Assembly: GCF_003050785.1 (NCBI RefSeq) | Contig: NZ_QAOH01000004.1 | Location: 186,001 to 250,000 of the forward strand | Reading direction: 5' to 3' | DNA from: Celeribacter persicus | GTDB taxonomy: Bacteria > Pseudomonadota > Alphaproteobacteria > Rhodobacterales > Rhodobacteraceae | DNA: 64,000 nt | Shown: piece by piece, positions 23,183 through 31,020 of the stretch | How the letters are laid out: each line of letters begins with the position of its first letter | Position numbering within the stretch: position 1 is the stretch's first letter | The notes under the pieces: generated by a model | Told to the model about the DNA's origin: nothing | Databases searched by the model: none | What the model saw: the letters and a program-made list of their open reading frames with translations, nothing else | Made by a program: the position numbers and the translations under genes

Positions 23183-23542
23183 ATGTTTGGATTGTTTGGC
23201 GGCGGCTCGAAAATCTCCGTCGAAGAGGTCAAGGCCGGGATGGCGAAGGGCACCACCGTGCTCGTGGACGTGCGTGACGGCATGGAACTGCATATGTCCG
23301 GCACGGCGAAAGGCGCGCTGCACATTCCGTTACAGGAGCTCAAGGAGAAATGCGATCCGAATTCCCCCTCCTGCCTGCCCGAGATGAAGGACACCAAGAC
23401 CACGAAAGTACTCTATTGCGCCTCGGGTGCGCGGTCTGCGGGCGGTGTGCGCCTCTTGAAATCGCTCGGGCATGAGGATGTGCAGAACCTCGGCGGTCTG
23501 CACAACTGGGTTTCCGGTGGTGGCGAGTTGCACAACGTCTGA
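23183..23542 (+). CDS. Rhodanese-like domain protein
   Basis: A 119-residue single rhodanese domain with the catalytic cysteine C79 in the loop LYCASGARSAG and the family DVRDGMELHMSGTAKGALHIPL segment. It probably transfers sulfane sulfur; acceptor unknown. A hydrophobic MFGLFGGG start is not a signal peptide. It is a single gene with its own terminator, facing away from uvrA. Confidence 0.9.
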   Translation: MFGLFGGGSKISVEEVKAGMAKGTTVLVDVRDGMELHMSGTAKGALHIPLQELKEKCDPNSPSCLPEMKDTKTTKVLYCASGARSAGGVRLLKSLGHEDVQNLGGLHNWVSGGGELHNV

Positions 23543-23562
23543 AACGCCCCGATCGGAACGAC

Positions 23563-23592
23563 AAAAGCGGCCCTTGCGAGGCCGCTTTTTCA
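23563..23592 (+). terminator. Intrinsic terminator after the rhodanese gene
   Basis: AAAAGCGGCC (23563-23572) pairs with GGCCGCTTTT (23580-23589) around a seven-base loop and ends in a T-run. It can serve both convergent genes. Confidence 0.9.
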
Positions 23593-23615
23593 TGTGGTCC
23601 ACCTGATATCTGGCC

Positions 23616-24581
23616 TCACTCCACGGTTTCGGACAGCGTGCCTTCGAGCTTGGCGCCATCCGCACGGGTCGCAGTGTTGGCGGAGGCCTTGTCCGGCCCC
23701 ATGTAGAGCGCGCGACGCGCGGTGAACCGCCCGGCGATGAAACGCATGAACTCGGTCACACGCGGCACATGGCGCAGGTCCGGGTGGGTCAGCACCCAGA
23801 TCGGGGTGTGATCGCTCAAAGGCAGCCCCGGCACGCGTTCCAGATGTGGGTCACAGGAGCCGAGAAGATGCGAGGTGCGCACCATCCCCATCCCCTGCCG
23901 CGCCAGTGACATGGCCGAAACCATGTCATCGGTCTTGAGCGCAGCCCGCGCCGGTGGCAGATCGGAGAACAGCCCCGCAGGTGCCGAATTCACCCAAGTC
24001 GAAAAGGCGATATAAGGTAGCGGCGTCTCCGTGTCCTGCCGCTCGATCATCGGTCTGTATTGCTCGATGAAGGCTTTCGAGGCGAACCAGCCCGCGCGCT
24101 GCGGTGTGACCATCCGACCCCAGAGGCTTTCCTCCGGCGATTGCGTCACCCGGATCGCCACATCGGCCTCGCGCCGGTGCAGGTTCAGAACCTCGGTCGC
24201 GCCCAGCAGATGAATGTCGATCCCCGGATGCAGCGCCTTGAATTCCTTGATATCTTCGGCGAAGTGATCCTCCGCCATCAGGGGCGGAATGGTAATCTTC
24301 AACTCGCCTTCCTCGGTCTCGTCCCGCGCAGCCAATGCCATGTCGAGCGCCACCATGCGCGCTTCGACCTCTTCGGCATGGGCAATGGCGACCTGCCCCG
24401 CCTCCGTCGGTTGAAGCCCGGACGCGAGCCGGGTGAAGAAGCGCACGCCCGCGGCATCCTCCGCCTTGGCGAGTTGCCGCGATACGGTGGCATGGTTCAC
24501 ACCAAGGATGCGCGCGGCCCCTGAAAGGCCGCCCTCACGTGCCACCGCGAGAATATATCGAAGAGAATCCCAATCCGTCAT
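23616..24581 (-). CDS. LysR-family transcriptional regulator
   Basis: A 321-residue LysR regulator. The N-terminal winged HTH (residues 1-60) includes GLSGAARILGVNHATVSRQL. The effector domain follows, with IHLLGATEVLNLHRREADVAIR. The target is unknown. It sits 133 bp downstream of lpdA on the same strand, separated by a perfect palindrome that could be its own operator. Confidence 0.9.
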   Translation of the reverse strand: MTDWDSLRYILAVAREGGLSGAARILGVNHATVSRQLAKAEDAAGVRFFTRLASGLQPTEAGQVAIAHAEEVEARMVALDMALAARDETEEGELKITIPPLMAEDHFAEDIKEFKALHPGIDIHLLGATEVLNLHRREADVAIRVTQSPEESLWGRMVTPQRAGWFASKAFIEQYRPMIERQDTETPLPYIAFSTWVNSAPAGLFSDLPPARAALKTDDMVSAMSLARQGMGMVRTSHLLGSCDPHLERVPGLPLSDHTPIWVLTHPDLRHVPRVTEFMRFIAGRFTARRALYMGPDKASANTATRADGAKLEGTLSETVE

Positions 24582-24632
24582 GCAGGTCAGATTACATGTC
24601 CTTCATTTCTGCACAAGAGGGGCGCATATAAT

Positions 24633-24661
24633 ATCACCCATCACATATGTTGATGGGTGAT
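24633..24661. promoter_or_regulatory. Perfect 11-bp palindrome between lpdA and the LysR gene
   Basis: ATCACCCATCA (24633-24643) and TGATGGGTGAT (24651-24661) are exact complements around CATATGT. It lies 52 bp upstream of the LysR start. On the minus strand no T-run follows, which favours an operator or mRNA hairpin over an lpdA terminator. Confidence 0.5.
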
Positions 24662-24714
24662 TGCGCCAGCTTGTGCGGAAAAGCGGTCCGCTTACCCCTT
24701 TGTCTTCGGCACGC

Positions 24715-26112
24715 TCAGATATGAAGCGCGCGCCCATAGGCGGCGAGCACCGCCTCGTGCATCATTTCCGACATGGTCGGATGCGGGAAGACGGTCTCCA
24801 TCAGGTCCTCTTCCGTGGTCTCAAGCTGGCGCGCGATGACATAGCCCTGGATCATCTCGGTAACCTCGGCGCCCACCATATGCGCCCCCAGAAGCTCTCC
24901 GGTCTTGGCGTCGAACACGGTTTTCACAAGGCCCTCGGCCTCGCCCATCGCAACGGCTTTGCCGTTGCCGATAAAGGGAAATTTCCCGACCTTGACCTCA
25001 TACCCTGCCTCTTTCGCCTTATCCTCGCTCAGCCCCACGGAGGCCACTTGCGGATGGCAATAGGTGCAGCCGGCGATGGAGTTCGGCTTGATCGGATGCG
25101 GGTGTTTCCCGGCAATCAGCTCGGCCACCATGACGCCCTCGTGGCTGGCCTTATGCGCAAGCCAGGGCGCGCCCGCGATGTCGCCGATGGCATAAAGCCC
25201 TTCGACACCGGTGCGGCAATATTCGTCCGTTATCACATGGGTGCGGTCGATTTTCACGCCCGCCTCTTCGAGCCCAAGCCCTTCGACATTGCCGACGATC
25301 CCCACGGCAGAAATCACCGTGTCGAATTCCATTTTCTCGGTCTTGCCGCCCATTTCGATATGCGCGACCACACCCTTGCCCAGCGTGCGGTCGAGTTGCT
25401 TGACCATCGCCTTTTGCAGGATTTTCATGCCCTGCTTTTCGAACTGTTTCTTGGCGAAGGCGGAAATGTCTTTGTCTTCAACCGGCAAGACGCGGTCCAT
25501 CACCTCGACCACCGTCGTATCCGCGCCGAGCGTGTTGTAGAAGGAGGCAAATTCGATGCCGATTGCGCCCGATCCGATGACAAGAAGCTTCTTCGGCATC
25601 CGCACCGGCATCAAAGCATGGCGGTAGGTCCAGACCAGATCGCCATCGGCCTCAAGCCCCGGCAGTTCGCGCGCCCGTGCGCCGGTGGCAACGATGATGT
25701 TCTTCGCCGTGAGCGTCTCGGTGCCCTTCCCTGTTTTCACCTCGACCTTGCCTTTGCCAGCAAGCTTCGCTTCGCCCATGATCGAAGTCACCTTGTTCTT
25801 TTTGAACAGGGCCTTGATCCCGCCATTCATCTGCGCCGCCACACCGCGCGAGCGTTTGACGATGGCGTCGAGATCGAACCCCGGCTTTTCCACCGACAGG
25901 CCGAATTCCTTGGCGCGATGCATGGTATGGAACACTTCCGCCGAGCGCAAAAGCGCCTTGGTCGGGATGCAGCCCCAGTTCAGGCAGATGCCTCCGAGGT
26001 TTTCGCGCTCCACACAGGCGACCTTGAGGCCCAACTGTGCGGCACGGATGGCGGCAACGTAACCGCCGGGGCCTGCGCCGATGACCACAAGGTCGAAAGA
26101 TGTGTCAGACAT
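24715..26112 (-). CDS. lpdA: Dihydrolipoyl dehydrogenase
   Basis: A 465-residue E3 flavoprotein of the pyruvate and 2-oxoglutarate dehydrogenase complexes. The FAD motif GAGPGG is at residues 12-17, the redox disulfide is C43/C48 in GGICLNWGCIPTKALL, and the C-terminal His-Glu pair lies in HPTMSEMMHEAVL. The start MSDTSFDLVVIGAGPGG is preferred to an upstream ATG. No E1 or E2 genes are adjacent. Its upstream region has a TAGTTT-AAACTA palindrome. Confidence 0.95.
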   Translation of the reverse strand: MSDTSFDLVVIGAGPGGYVAAIRAAQLGLKVACVERENLGGICLNWGCIPTKALLRSAEVFHTMHRAKEFGLSVEKPGFDLDAIVKRSRGVAAQMNGGIKALFKKNKVTSIMGEAKLAGKGKVEVKTGKGTETLTAKNIIVATGARARELPGLEADGDLVWTYRHALMPVRMPKKLLVIGSGAIGIEFASFYNTLGADTTVVEVMDRVLPVEDKDISAFAKKQFEKQGMKILQKAMVKQLDRTLGKGVVAHIEMGGKTEKMEFDTVISAVGIVGNVEGLGLEEAGVKIDRTHVITDEYCRTGVEGLYAIGDIAGAPWLAHKASHEGVMVAELIAGKHPHPIKPNSIAGCTYCHPQVASVGLSEDKAKEAGYEVKVGKFPFIGNGKAVAMGEAEGLVKTVFDAKTGELLGAHMVGAEVTEMIQGYVIARQLETTEEDLMETVFPHPTMSEMMHEAVLAAYGRALHI

Positions 26113-26179
26113 GAGGAATCCTCCCGAAACCAGATTAAAGCGTTCCGCCACATCCATCAAACCGGCAGGCGTTACAATT

Positions 26180-26197
26180 TAGTTTGACGCTAAACTA
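26180..26197. promoter_or_regulatory. TAGTTT-N6-AAACTA palindrome upstream of lpdA
   Basis: TAGTTT (26180-26185) and AAACTA (26192-26197) flank GACGCT, 68 bp upstream of lpdA. Paired TTTAGTTT-type half sites are common for MarR-family regulators. The regulator is not identifiable here. Confidence 0.45.
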
Positions 26198-26257
26198 TCT
26201 GGGAAGTCGGGGCAACGACCGGCTGCGCTCATCCGGCGAAAGGCTGCATCCCACTCA

Positions 26258-26290
26258 ATGCATAGCTTGAGCGAGAAATGCATAACTTGA
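26258..26290. repeat. 13-bp direct repeat pair
   Basis: ATGCATAGCTTGA at 26258-26270 and ATGCATAACTTGA at 26278-26290 differ at one base and are 20 bp apart start to start, about two helical turns. They lie between lpdA and the DUF924 gene. Confidence 0.45.
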
Positions 26291-26315
26291 AATTTTCCCT
26301 TGATAAATCAAGAGG

Positions 26316-26942
26316 TCAAGCGACCAGAGGCTCCATCTCACGCAGCAGGGCCGGATAACCGCCGCGTGTCATGAACGCCAGTTCGCTTTCCGTCGAAGCC
26401 CGCGACAGTGCCTCGTTGCGATACGGGAAACGTCCGAACAGGCGGATCACCTCGCGATGCACACGGGCATGGAGCAGGTTGCTCTCTTCACCCTTGAGCC
26501 GCTCGAACATCAGCCGCACGCACCGCTCCTGATCCGTCAGGCATTCGGAATGCATCAGCGGTAGGTAAAAGAATTGCCGCGCCGGGGCGTCGATCTTCAT
26601 ATCCCAGCCCTTGTCCAACGCCGCCTTGGCCGCCGCCAACGCCATCCGATCAGAAGCAAAGGCTTTGCCCGACCCACGGAACATGTTGCGCGACATCTGA
26701 TCGTTCAGAATGATATAGGCCAGCGCACCCGACGGGTAGGTCAGCCAGAGAGAATAAGCCCCCTCCTGTGCCTTTTCCCAAGTGACGAGGAAGTCATCGC
26801 GAATCCTTTGATCGAGTGCATCATCCACCCGATACCAATCTGCAGGTGTCAGATCATCGAGCCAGAAGGCCAGAATCTGTTCCGGGGTTTTCTCTTCGCC
26901 CCTGATTTCGGTGCCTTTGATTTCGGTCCCTGAGTGCGCCAT
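26316..26942 (-). CDS. DUF924 family protein
   Basis: A 208-residue cytosolic helical protein. The TPEQILAFWLDDLTPADWYR start, the LNDQMSRNMFRGSGKAFASD core and the FFYLPLMHSECLTDQERCV segment are DUF924 hallmarks; this fold is TPR-like. Function is not established. The first 18 residues hold a short duplicated GTEI(K/R)G unit. It is preceded by divergent or unrelated sequence and sits between lpdA and an MFS gene on the same strand. Confidence 0.88.
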   Translation of the reverse strand: MAHSGTEIKGTEIRGEEKTPEQILAFWLDDLTPADWYRVDDALDQRIRDDFLVTWEKAQEGAYSLWLTYPSGALAYIILNDQMSRNMFRGSGKAFASDRMALAAAKAALDKGWDMKIDAPARQFFYLPLMHSECLTDQERCVRLMFERLKGEESNLLHARVHREVIRLFGRFPYRNEALSRASTESELAFMTRGGYPALLREMEPLVA

Positions 26943-27056
26943 CAGCCTCGCTCCTTTCGACGGCCTGCTTTTACCAAACCGTTACAAAACCCGAACCTCA
27001 AAGCAAGTTCATTATCACCGACACGGCGTCACTTTGCCAAATGTTGCCCACGGGCA

Positions 27057-28319
27057 TCAGGACACCATGACATCCGACGCATCTTCGGCCCGCTCGATCG
27101 CCACTTCCTGAGCCACCTCGGCAGCGACCGGGGTTGTCGAGGGCATCACCGGCACATAGCTCGCGCTGTCCTCGACGGAGATAGGGGCCCGCCGCGTCAT
27201 CCGCCAAAGCGCATAAAGCGCCACGCCGCCCATCAGCACGATCTGGAACAGCCAATACCCCCGTGGGCCGGTGATGCTCATCAACCAACCGGCGATCAGC
27301 GGCCCGCCCACGGCGCCAACCCCGTTGATAAAGATCAGCCCACCGGAAGAGGCCGCCATGTCTTCAGGCGCGAGATAGTCGTTGGTATGGGCGATCAACA
27401 GGGAATAGAGCGGGCTCGACATCCCCCCGGCAATGAACCCCGCAACCAGAGCCAGCATGTAACTGCCTGCAAACAAGGCCCCCAGCACACAGGCCAGCGC
27501 GCCCACCCCTGCGGCTGCAAAGATCACCTTGCGCCGGTCGGAGTGATCCGACAGCCAGCCGATCGGCAGCTGGAACACCAGTGCGCCGAGGTAAATGGCC
27601 GCGACGAAAATCGAAATTTGCGTCAGGGAAAACGCCGCCTGCCCGCCATAGACCGCCGCCATAGCCATTTGCGAGGCAAAAACGCCGCCCATCAGGAACA
27701 TGCCGACACAGCCCAGTGGCGAGGCTTTGAAAAGCTGGCGCAGGGTCATCGGCTTGGTGGTTTCGAAAGCGGGTGTGGGTGCGACCGACAGAAGGATCGG
27801 AGCGAAGGAAATCGACACCAGCACCGAAGGGATAATGAAGAGGACAAAGCCGGAGGGATCGCCTTGTGCCAGAATCCATTGCGCGAGAATGATGCCCAAG
27901 GTCTGCACCAGCATGTAGGCGGAAAGCACCTTGCCGCGCATCTCGTTGGTGGTCGCGTTGTTGAGCCAGCTTTCGGCGGTCACATAGACGCCGGAAAAAC
28001 AGAACCCAAGGCCCACACGCAGCAGGGTCCAGACCCAGGGGTTCGCCACCACCGGAAACAGGATCAGAGCTGCGGAGATGAAGGAGGCCAGCGCCGCGAA
28101 GACCCGCACATGGCCGACGCGCCGGATCAGCAGCGGCGCCACCTGAGACCCGCCGAGGAAGCCCGCGAAATATCCGGACATGACGATGGAAATCTCCAGC
28201 GTCGAAAAACCTTCAGCCACGCCCCGCACACCGAGCAGCGTGCCCTGAAGCCCGTTGCCGATCATCAGAAGGAGAATACCGAGCAACAGCGAGGAGGTAT
28301 TGGCAAGAACGTAACGCAT
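27057..28319 (-). CDS. MFS transporter, YcaD-like
   Basis: A 420-residue, 12-helix major facilitator protein. The conserved loop motif is seen as GWLSDHSDRRKVIF between helices, and YVLANTSSLLLGILLLMIGNGLQG opens the first helix. YcaD-like members are putative efflux or nutrient permeases with no clear substrate. The hydrophilic C-terminal 45 residues are Val/Ala/Glu-rich. It lies 161 bp downstream of queA on the same strand with the 31-bp TTAA-rich element between them. Confidence 0.85.
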   Translation of the reverse strand: MRYVLANTSSLLLGILLLMIGNGLQGTLLGVRGVAEGFSTLEISIVMSGYFAGFLGGSQVAPLLIRRVGHVRVFAALASFISAALILFPVVANPWVWTLLRVGLGFCFSGVYVTAESWLNNATTNEMRGKVLSAYMLVQTLGIILAQWILAQGDPSGFVLFIIPSVLVSISFAPILLSVAPTPAFETTKPMTLRQLFKASPLGCVGMFLMGGVFASQMAMAAVYGGQAAFSLTQISIFVAAIYLGALVFQLPIGWLSDHSDRRKVIFAAAGVGALACVLGALFAGSYMLALVAGFIAGGMSSPLYSLLIAHTNDYLAPEDMAASSGGLIFINGVGAVGGPLIAGWLMSITGPRGYWLFQIVLMGGVALYALWRMTRRAPISVEDSASYVPVMPSTTPVAAEVAQEVAIERAEDASDVMVS

Positions 28320-28410
28320 GGGAAGAAGCCTAGGGGGATTCGGAATTGGGGGAAACCGGTTGGCGCAAAGACCCGATATGTCCGCCCCTGCCCGGATCGT
28401 GTTCGTTTTC

Positions 28411-28441
28411 GCGTTAAGGTTAATCAGATTAAGGTTAACGC
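28411..28441. repeat. 31-bp TTAA-rich palindromic element, copy 2
   Basis: This element has four TTAA blocks (28414, 28420, 28429, 28435) and forms an imperfect palindrome. Its reverse complement matches 9632-9662 at 28 of 31 positions. It is 92 bp upstream of the MFS start and could act as an operator here, but copy 1 is not in a promoter position. Confidence 0.65.
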
Positions 28442-28480
28442 TTTAAGAAGGTGTATGGTGACAAGTTGAGCCGCCCCACC

Positions 28481-29542
28481 TCACGGCTCCTGCGGCAACA
28501 GAAGCGACGCATCGCCATAGGAGAAAAAGCGATAGCGCTCCGCCACGGCATGATCGTAAACCTGCATCATCCGCTCCCGCCCCATCATGGCCGAGACCAG
28601 CATCATCAGCGTCGATTTCGGCAGGTGGAAATTGGTCATCAACGCATCCGCGATGCGGAACTCATAGCCCGGCTTGATGAAAATATCGGTTTCGCCCAGA
28701 AAGGGTGCGATCACACCGGGCGCAGGGGCAGCGCTCTCAATGAGCCGCAGAGCCGTGGTGCCCACCGGGATCACCCGGCCCCCACGTTGCTTCGTGGTGT
28801 TGATCTCGATCGCAGCGCCTTCGGAAACCTCGCCCCATTCGGAATGCATCTTATGCTGCGAGACATCGTCCACCTTGACCGGCAAAAACGTCCCCGCGCC
28901 GACATGCAGGGTCACATAGGTGAACTCGACGCCTTTCTCGGAGAGCGCTTTCAAAAGCGGCTCGTCGAAATGCAGCGAGGCGGTAGGGGCGGCCACAGCG
29001 CCGAGGTTCTTCGCCCAGACGGTCTGGTAATCGGCCTTATCCTGCTGATCGGCCTTGCGTTTGGCCTCGATATAGGGCGGCAACGGCATCGAACCCGCCG
29101 CGTTCAGCGCCCGGTCGAAGTCCTCTCCCGTGAGGTTGAACGCGACCAGCGCCTCACCCTCTTCTTTTGCGACCAAAGTGGCGGAAAGGTCATCGGAGAA
29201 TTTCACCTCCTCGCCTTCCCTGATCTTTTTCAAAGGCTTGATCAACGCCTTCCACTGTCCCGGCACCGATTGCGGCTCCAGAAGCGTGAGTTCAATCTTC
29301 GCCTCCTGATACCCCTGTGCCGTGTCCCGTCCCCGCTTGCCGGTGAGCCGTGCGGGCAGCACCCTGGTGTCATTGAGCACCAACCGATCACCGGGCCGGA
29401 ACCAGTCCAGAAGATCGGTCACATGCCTGTCCACGATCCGCGTCGGCGTCGCCACCAGCAAACGCGCCGAGGAGCGCGGCTTGGCCGGACGGGTGGCGAT
29501 CAACCCCTCGGGCAGATCGAAATCGAAATCAGAGAGTTTCAT
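28481..29542 (-). CDS. queA: tRNA preQ1(34) S-adenosylmethionine ribosyltransferase-isomerase
   Basis: A 353-residue QueA, which makes epoxyqueuosine in the tRNA wobble position from preQ1 and SAM. The [19 protein letters not shown] start, [19 protein letters not shown] and [14 protein letters not shown] motifs, and the C-terminal [21 protein letters not shown] segment are diagnostic. No other queuosine genes are next to it. Confidence 0.96.
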   Translation of the reverse strand: MKLSDFDFDLPEGLIATRPAKPRSSARLLVATPTRIVDRHVTDLLDWFRPGDRLVLNDTRVLPARLTGKRGRDTAQGYQEAKIELTLLEPQSVPGQWKALIKPLKKIREGEEVKFSDDLSATLVAKEEGEALVAFNLTGEDFDRALNAAGSMPLPPYIEAKRKADQQDKADYQTVWAKNLGAVAAPTASLHFDEPLLKALSEKGVEFTYVTLHVGAGTFLPVKVDDVSQHKMHSEWGEVSEGAAIEINTTKQRGGRVIPVGTTALRLIESAAPAPGVIAPFLGETDIFIKPGYEFRIADALMTNFHLPKSTLMMLVSAMMGRERMMQVYDHAVAERYRFFSYGDASLLLPQEP

Positions 29543-29924
29543 AAAGGGTCTTTATATCCGGGTATCTGACGTTCAAGTGTATGCCTCTCCGTCTCATCAG
29601 GCATCGGGAGAAAAACACTCACAATGTCCTCCTGCCATACGCGTTTCAGAAATGAAACCATGACCTGACCCGATATCGAAACCTGCAACAGGCTCATTTA
29701 ATCGACAATGTCAGTCGCAAAAGCAGGCATCGGTGCCCAATACTATAGCAGGCCGGGGCAAATCAATGAGTCCAATTGCTGACATTCCATGAGGCCAATG
29801 GGGCATGAAAATGCGAGTCGCTCCCGTCTCTTCCTATACTCGGAAATTGGAAAACAAATTTTTTCCCCGGCTCGCAGATGATCCGTGTGACTGCCAGAAC
29901 GATTGCATGAAAGGAAAAGAACGC
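29543..29924. other. Intergenic region between queA and the TAT metallohydrolase
   Basis: A 382-bp divergent gap. GTTTCA-GAAA-TGAAAC at 29643-29658 is a perfect short palindrome and the best candidate operator. No ORF within it is supported. Confidence 0.4.
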
Positions 29925-30918
29925 ATGTGGAAATTTGATGATTTAAAGCCTCTGATCGTCGAGCAGACAATGGACGACCCCGAACGCCCGAACCTGTCCC
30001 GGCGCGGCTTTTTCGCAGCCGCGGGCGCTGCGGGTGTTGCCGCTGCCGGCGGATTGCTGCGCCCGACACCGGTGCATGCCCAGTCGACCGACTGGCTGCA
30101 ATCCGGCAACAACAATCACGTCATCGCGCTTCAGGAGGCCACTTCCTACCCGGACGGAGCGCTCGGCATCGAATTTTATGGTCATTGCGCGATCAAGATC
30201 ACCTCGCCCGGGGGGGGGGGCGACATTGCTTTTCGATCCATGGCGCGATGATCCCTCCGGCGCCTGGGGTCTGTGGTTCAAAAACCAGTTCCCCGAAACG
30301 CGGGTCGATATCACGCTTTCGACCCATACCCATTTCGACCATGACGCGATCGACCGGCCGAATTCGACAATGGTGCTCGACCGCATGGTCGGCGCGTTCA
30401 ATTTCGCCGATGTGAAGATCACGGGCTATGCCGACAAGCACGCCTGCGTCGCGCCGGGCTGGTACCCTTGGACGGACGCGCTTGCGGAGTTCGGTGTCCA
30501 GGCCTGCCCACCCGACAATGTCGGCCATATGGACATGGTGGTCTATCTCGTCGAAACCGGCGGTATCCGCACCCTGATCTGGGGCGACAACCGCCACAAT
30601 CCGGCACCGGGTTTCTGGGACGCAATCGGAGAGGTCGATGTCCTCACCCTGCCGGTCGACGGGTCGCAACACATCCTGTCTTATGACATGGGCAATACGA
30701 TCATCGAGAAACTGAAACCGAAAATAGTGATCCCGACCCATTATCTGAGCGAGACCACGACCTATACGCTTTCCACACTGCAACCGGCAGAAGACTGGGT
30801 GAAAACGCAAAAGAGCTACAAGATGCTCGACAGCGCAAGCCTGTCGCTCGCGGCGGAGGATGTGAAGAAGATGGACCGGGAATTCATGTATTTCGGCCAT
30901 CACGCCCAGACGGCATAA
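29925..30918 (+). pseudogene. TAT-exported metallo-beta-lactamase-fold hydrolase, frame broken at an 11-G tract
   Basis: The start is MWKFDDLKPLIVEQTMDD with AAGGAAAAG upstream. A twin-arginine signal, LSRRGFFAAAGAAGVAAAGG, and an Ala-Gln cleavage site near residue 57 mark export. The fold region begins GIEFYGHCAIKITSP. The frame then breaks in a run of 11 G (30210-30220) and continues in the next frame as LLFDPWRDDPSG. The metal motif STHTHFDHDAID and VIPTHYLS are intact downstream, UlaG-like. Ten G residues would restore one continuous protein of about 330 residues. It may be phase-variable, decayed or a sequencing error. Confidence 0.8.
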
Positions 30919-30947
30919 AGACAACAAAGCGGGAGGAAACTTTCCGC

Positions 30948-31004
30948 ACCTGAAGCGTTTCGGGAAAAGCCTGTACTTCAAGTTTTATCCAAAACGCTTC
31001 AGGT
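30948..31004. repeat. REP-like hairpin element, copy 1
   Basis: ACCTGAAGCGTTT (30948-30960) and its exact complement (30992-31004) make a perfect 13-bp stem with a 31-base spacer. A related element with arms CTAAAGCGTTT is at 59890-59959. It lies between the convergent metallohydrolase and AsmA-like genes and may also aid termination. Confidence 0.6.
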
Positions 31005-31020
31005 CACAGGTTTCGCGTCA

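Noticed and set aside
26300-26315. FNR box from TTGAT and ATCAA
   Set aside because: The spacer is 2 bases instead of 4; it is only a small palindrome at the DUF924 end.
28411-28441. CtrA box (TTAA-N7-TTAA)
   Set aside because: The TTAA blocks are 2, 5 and 2 bases apart, not 7.
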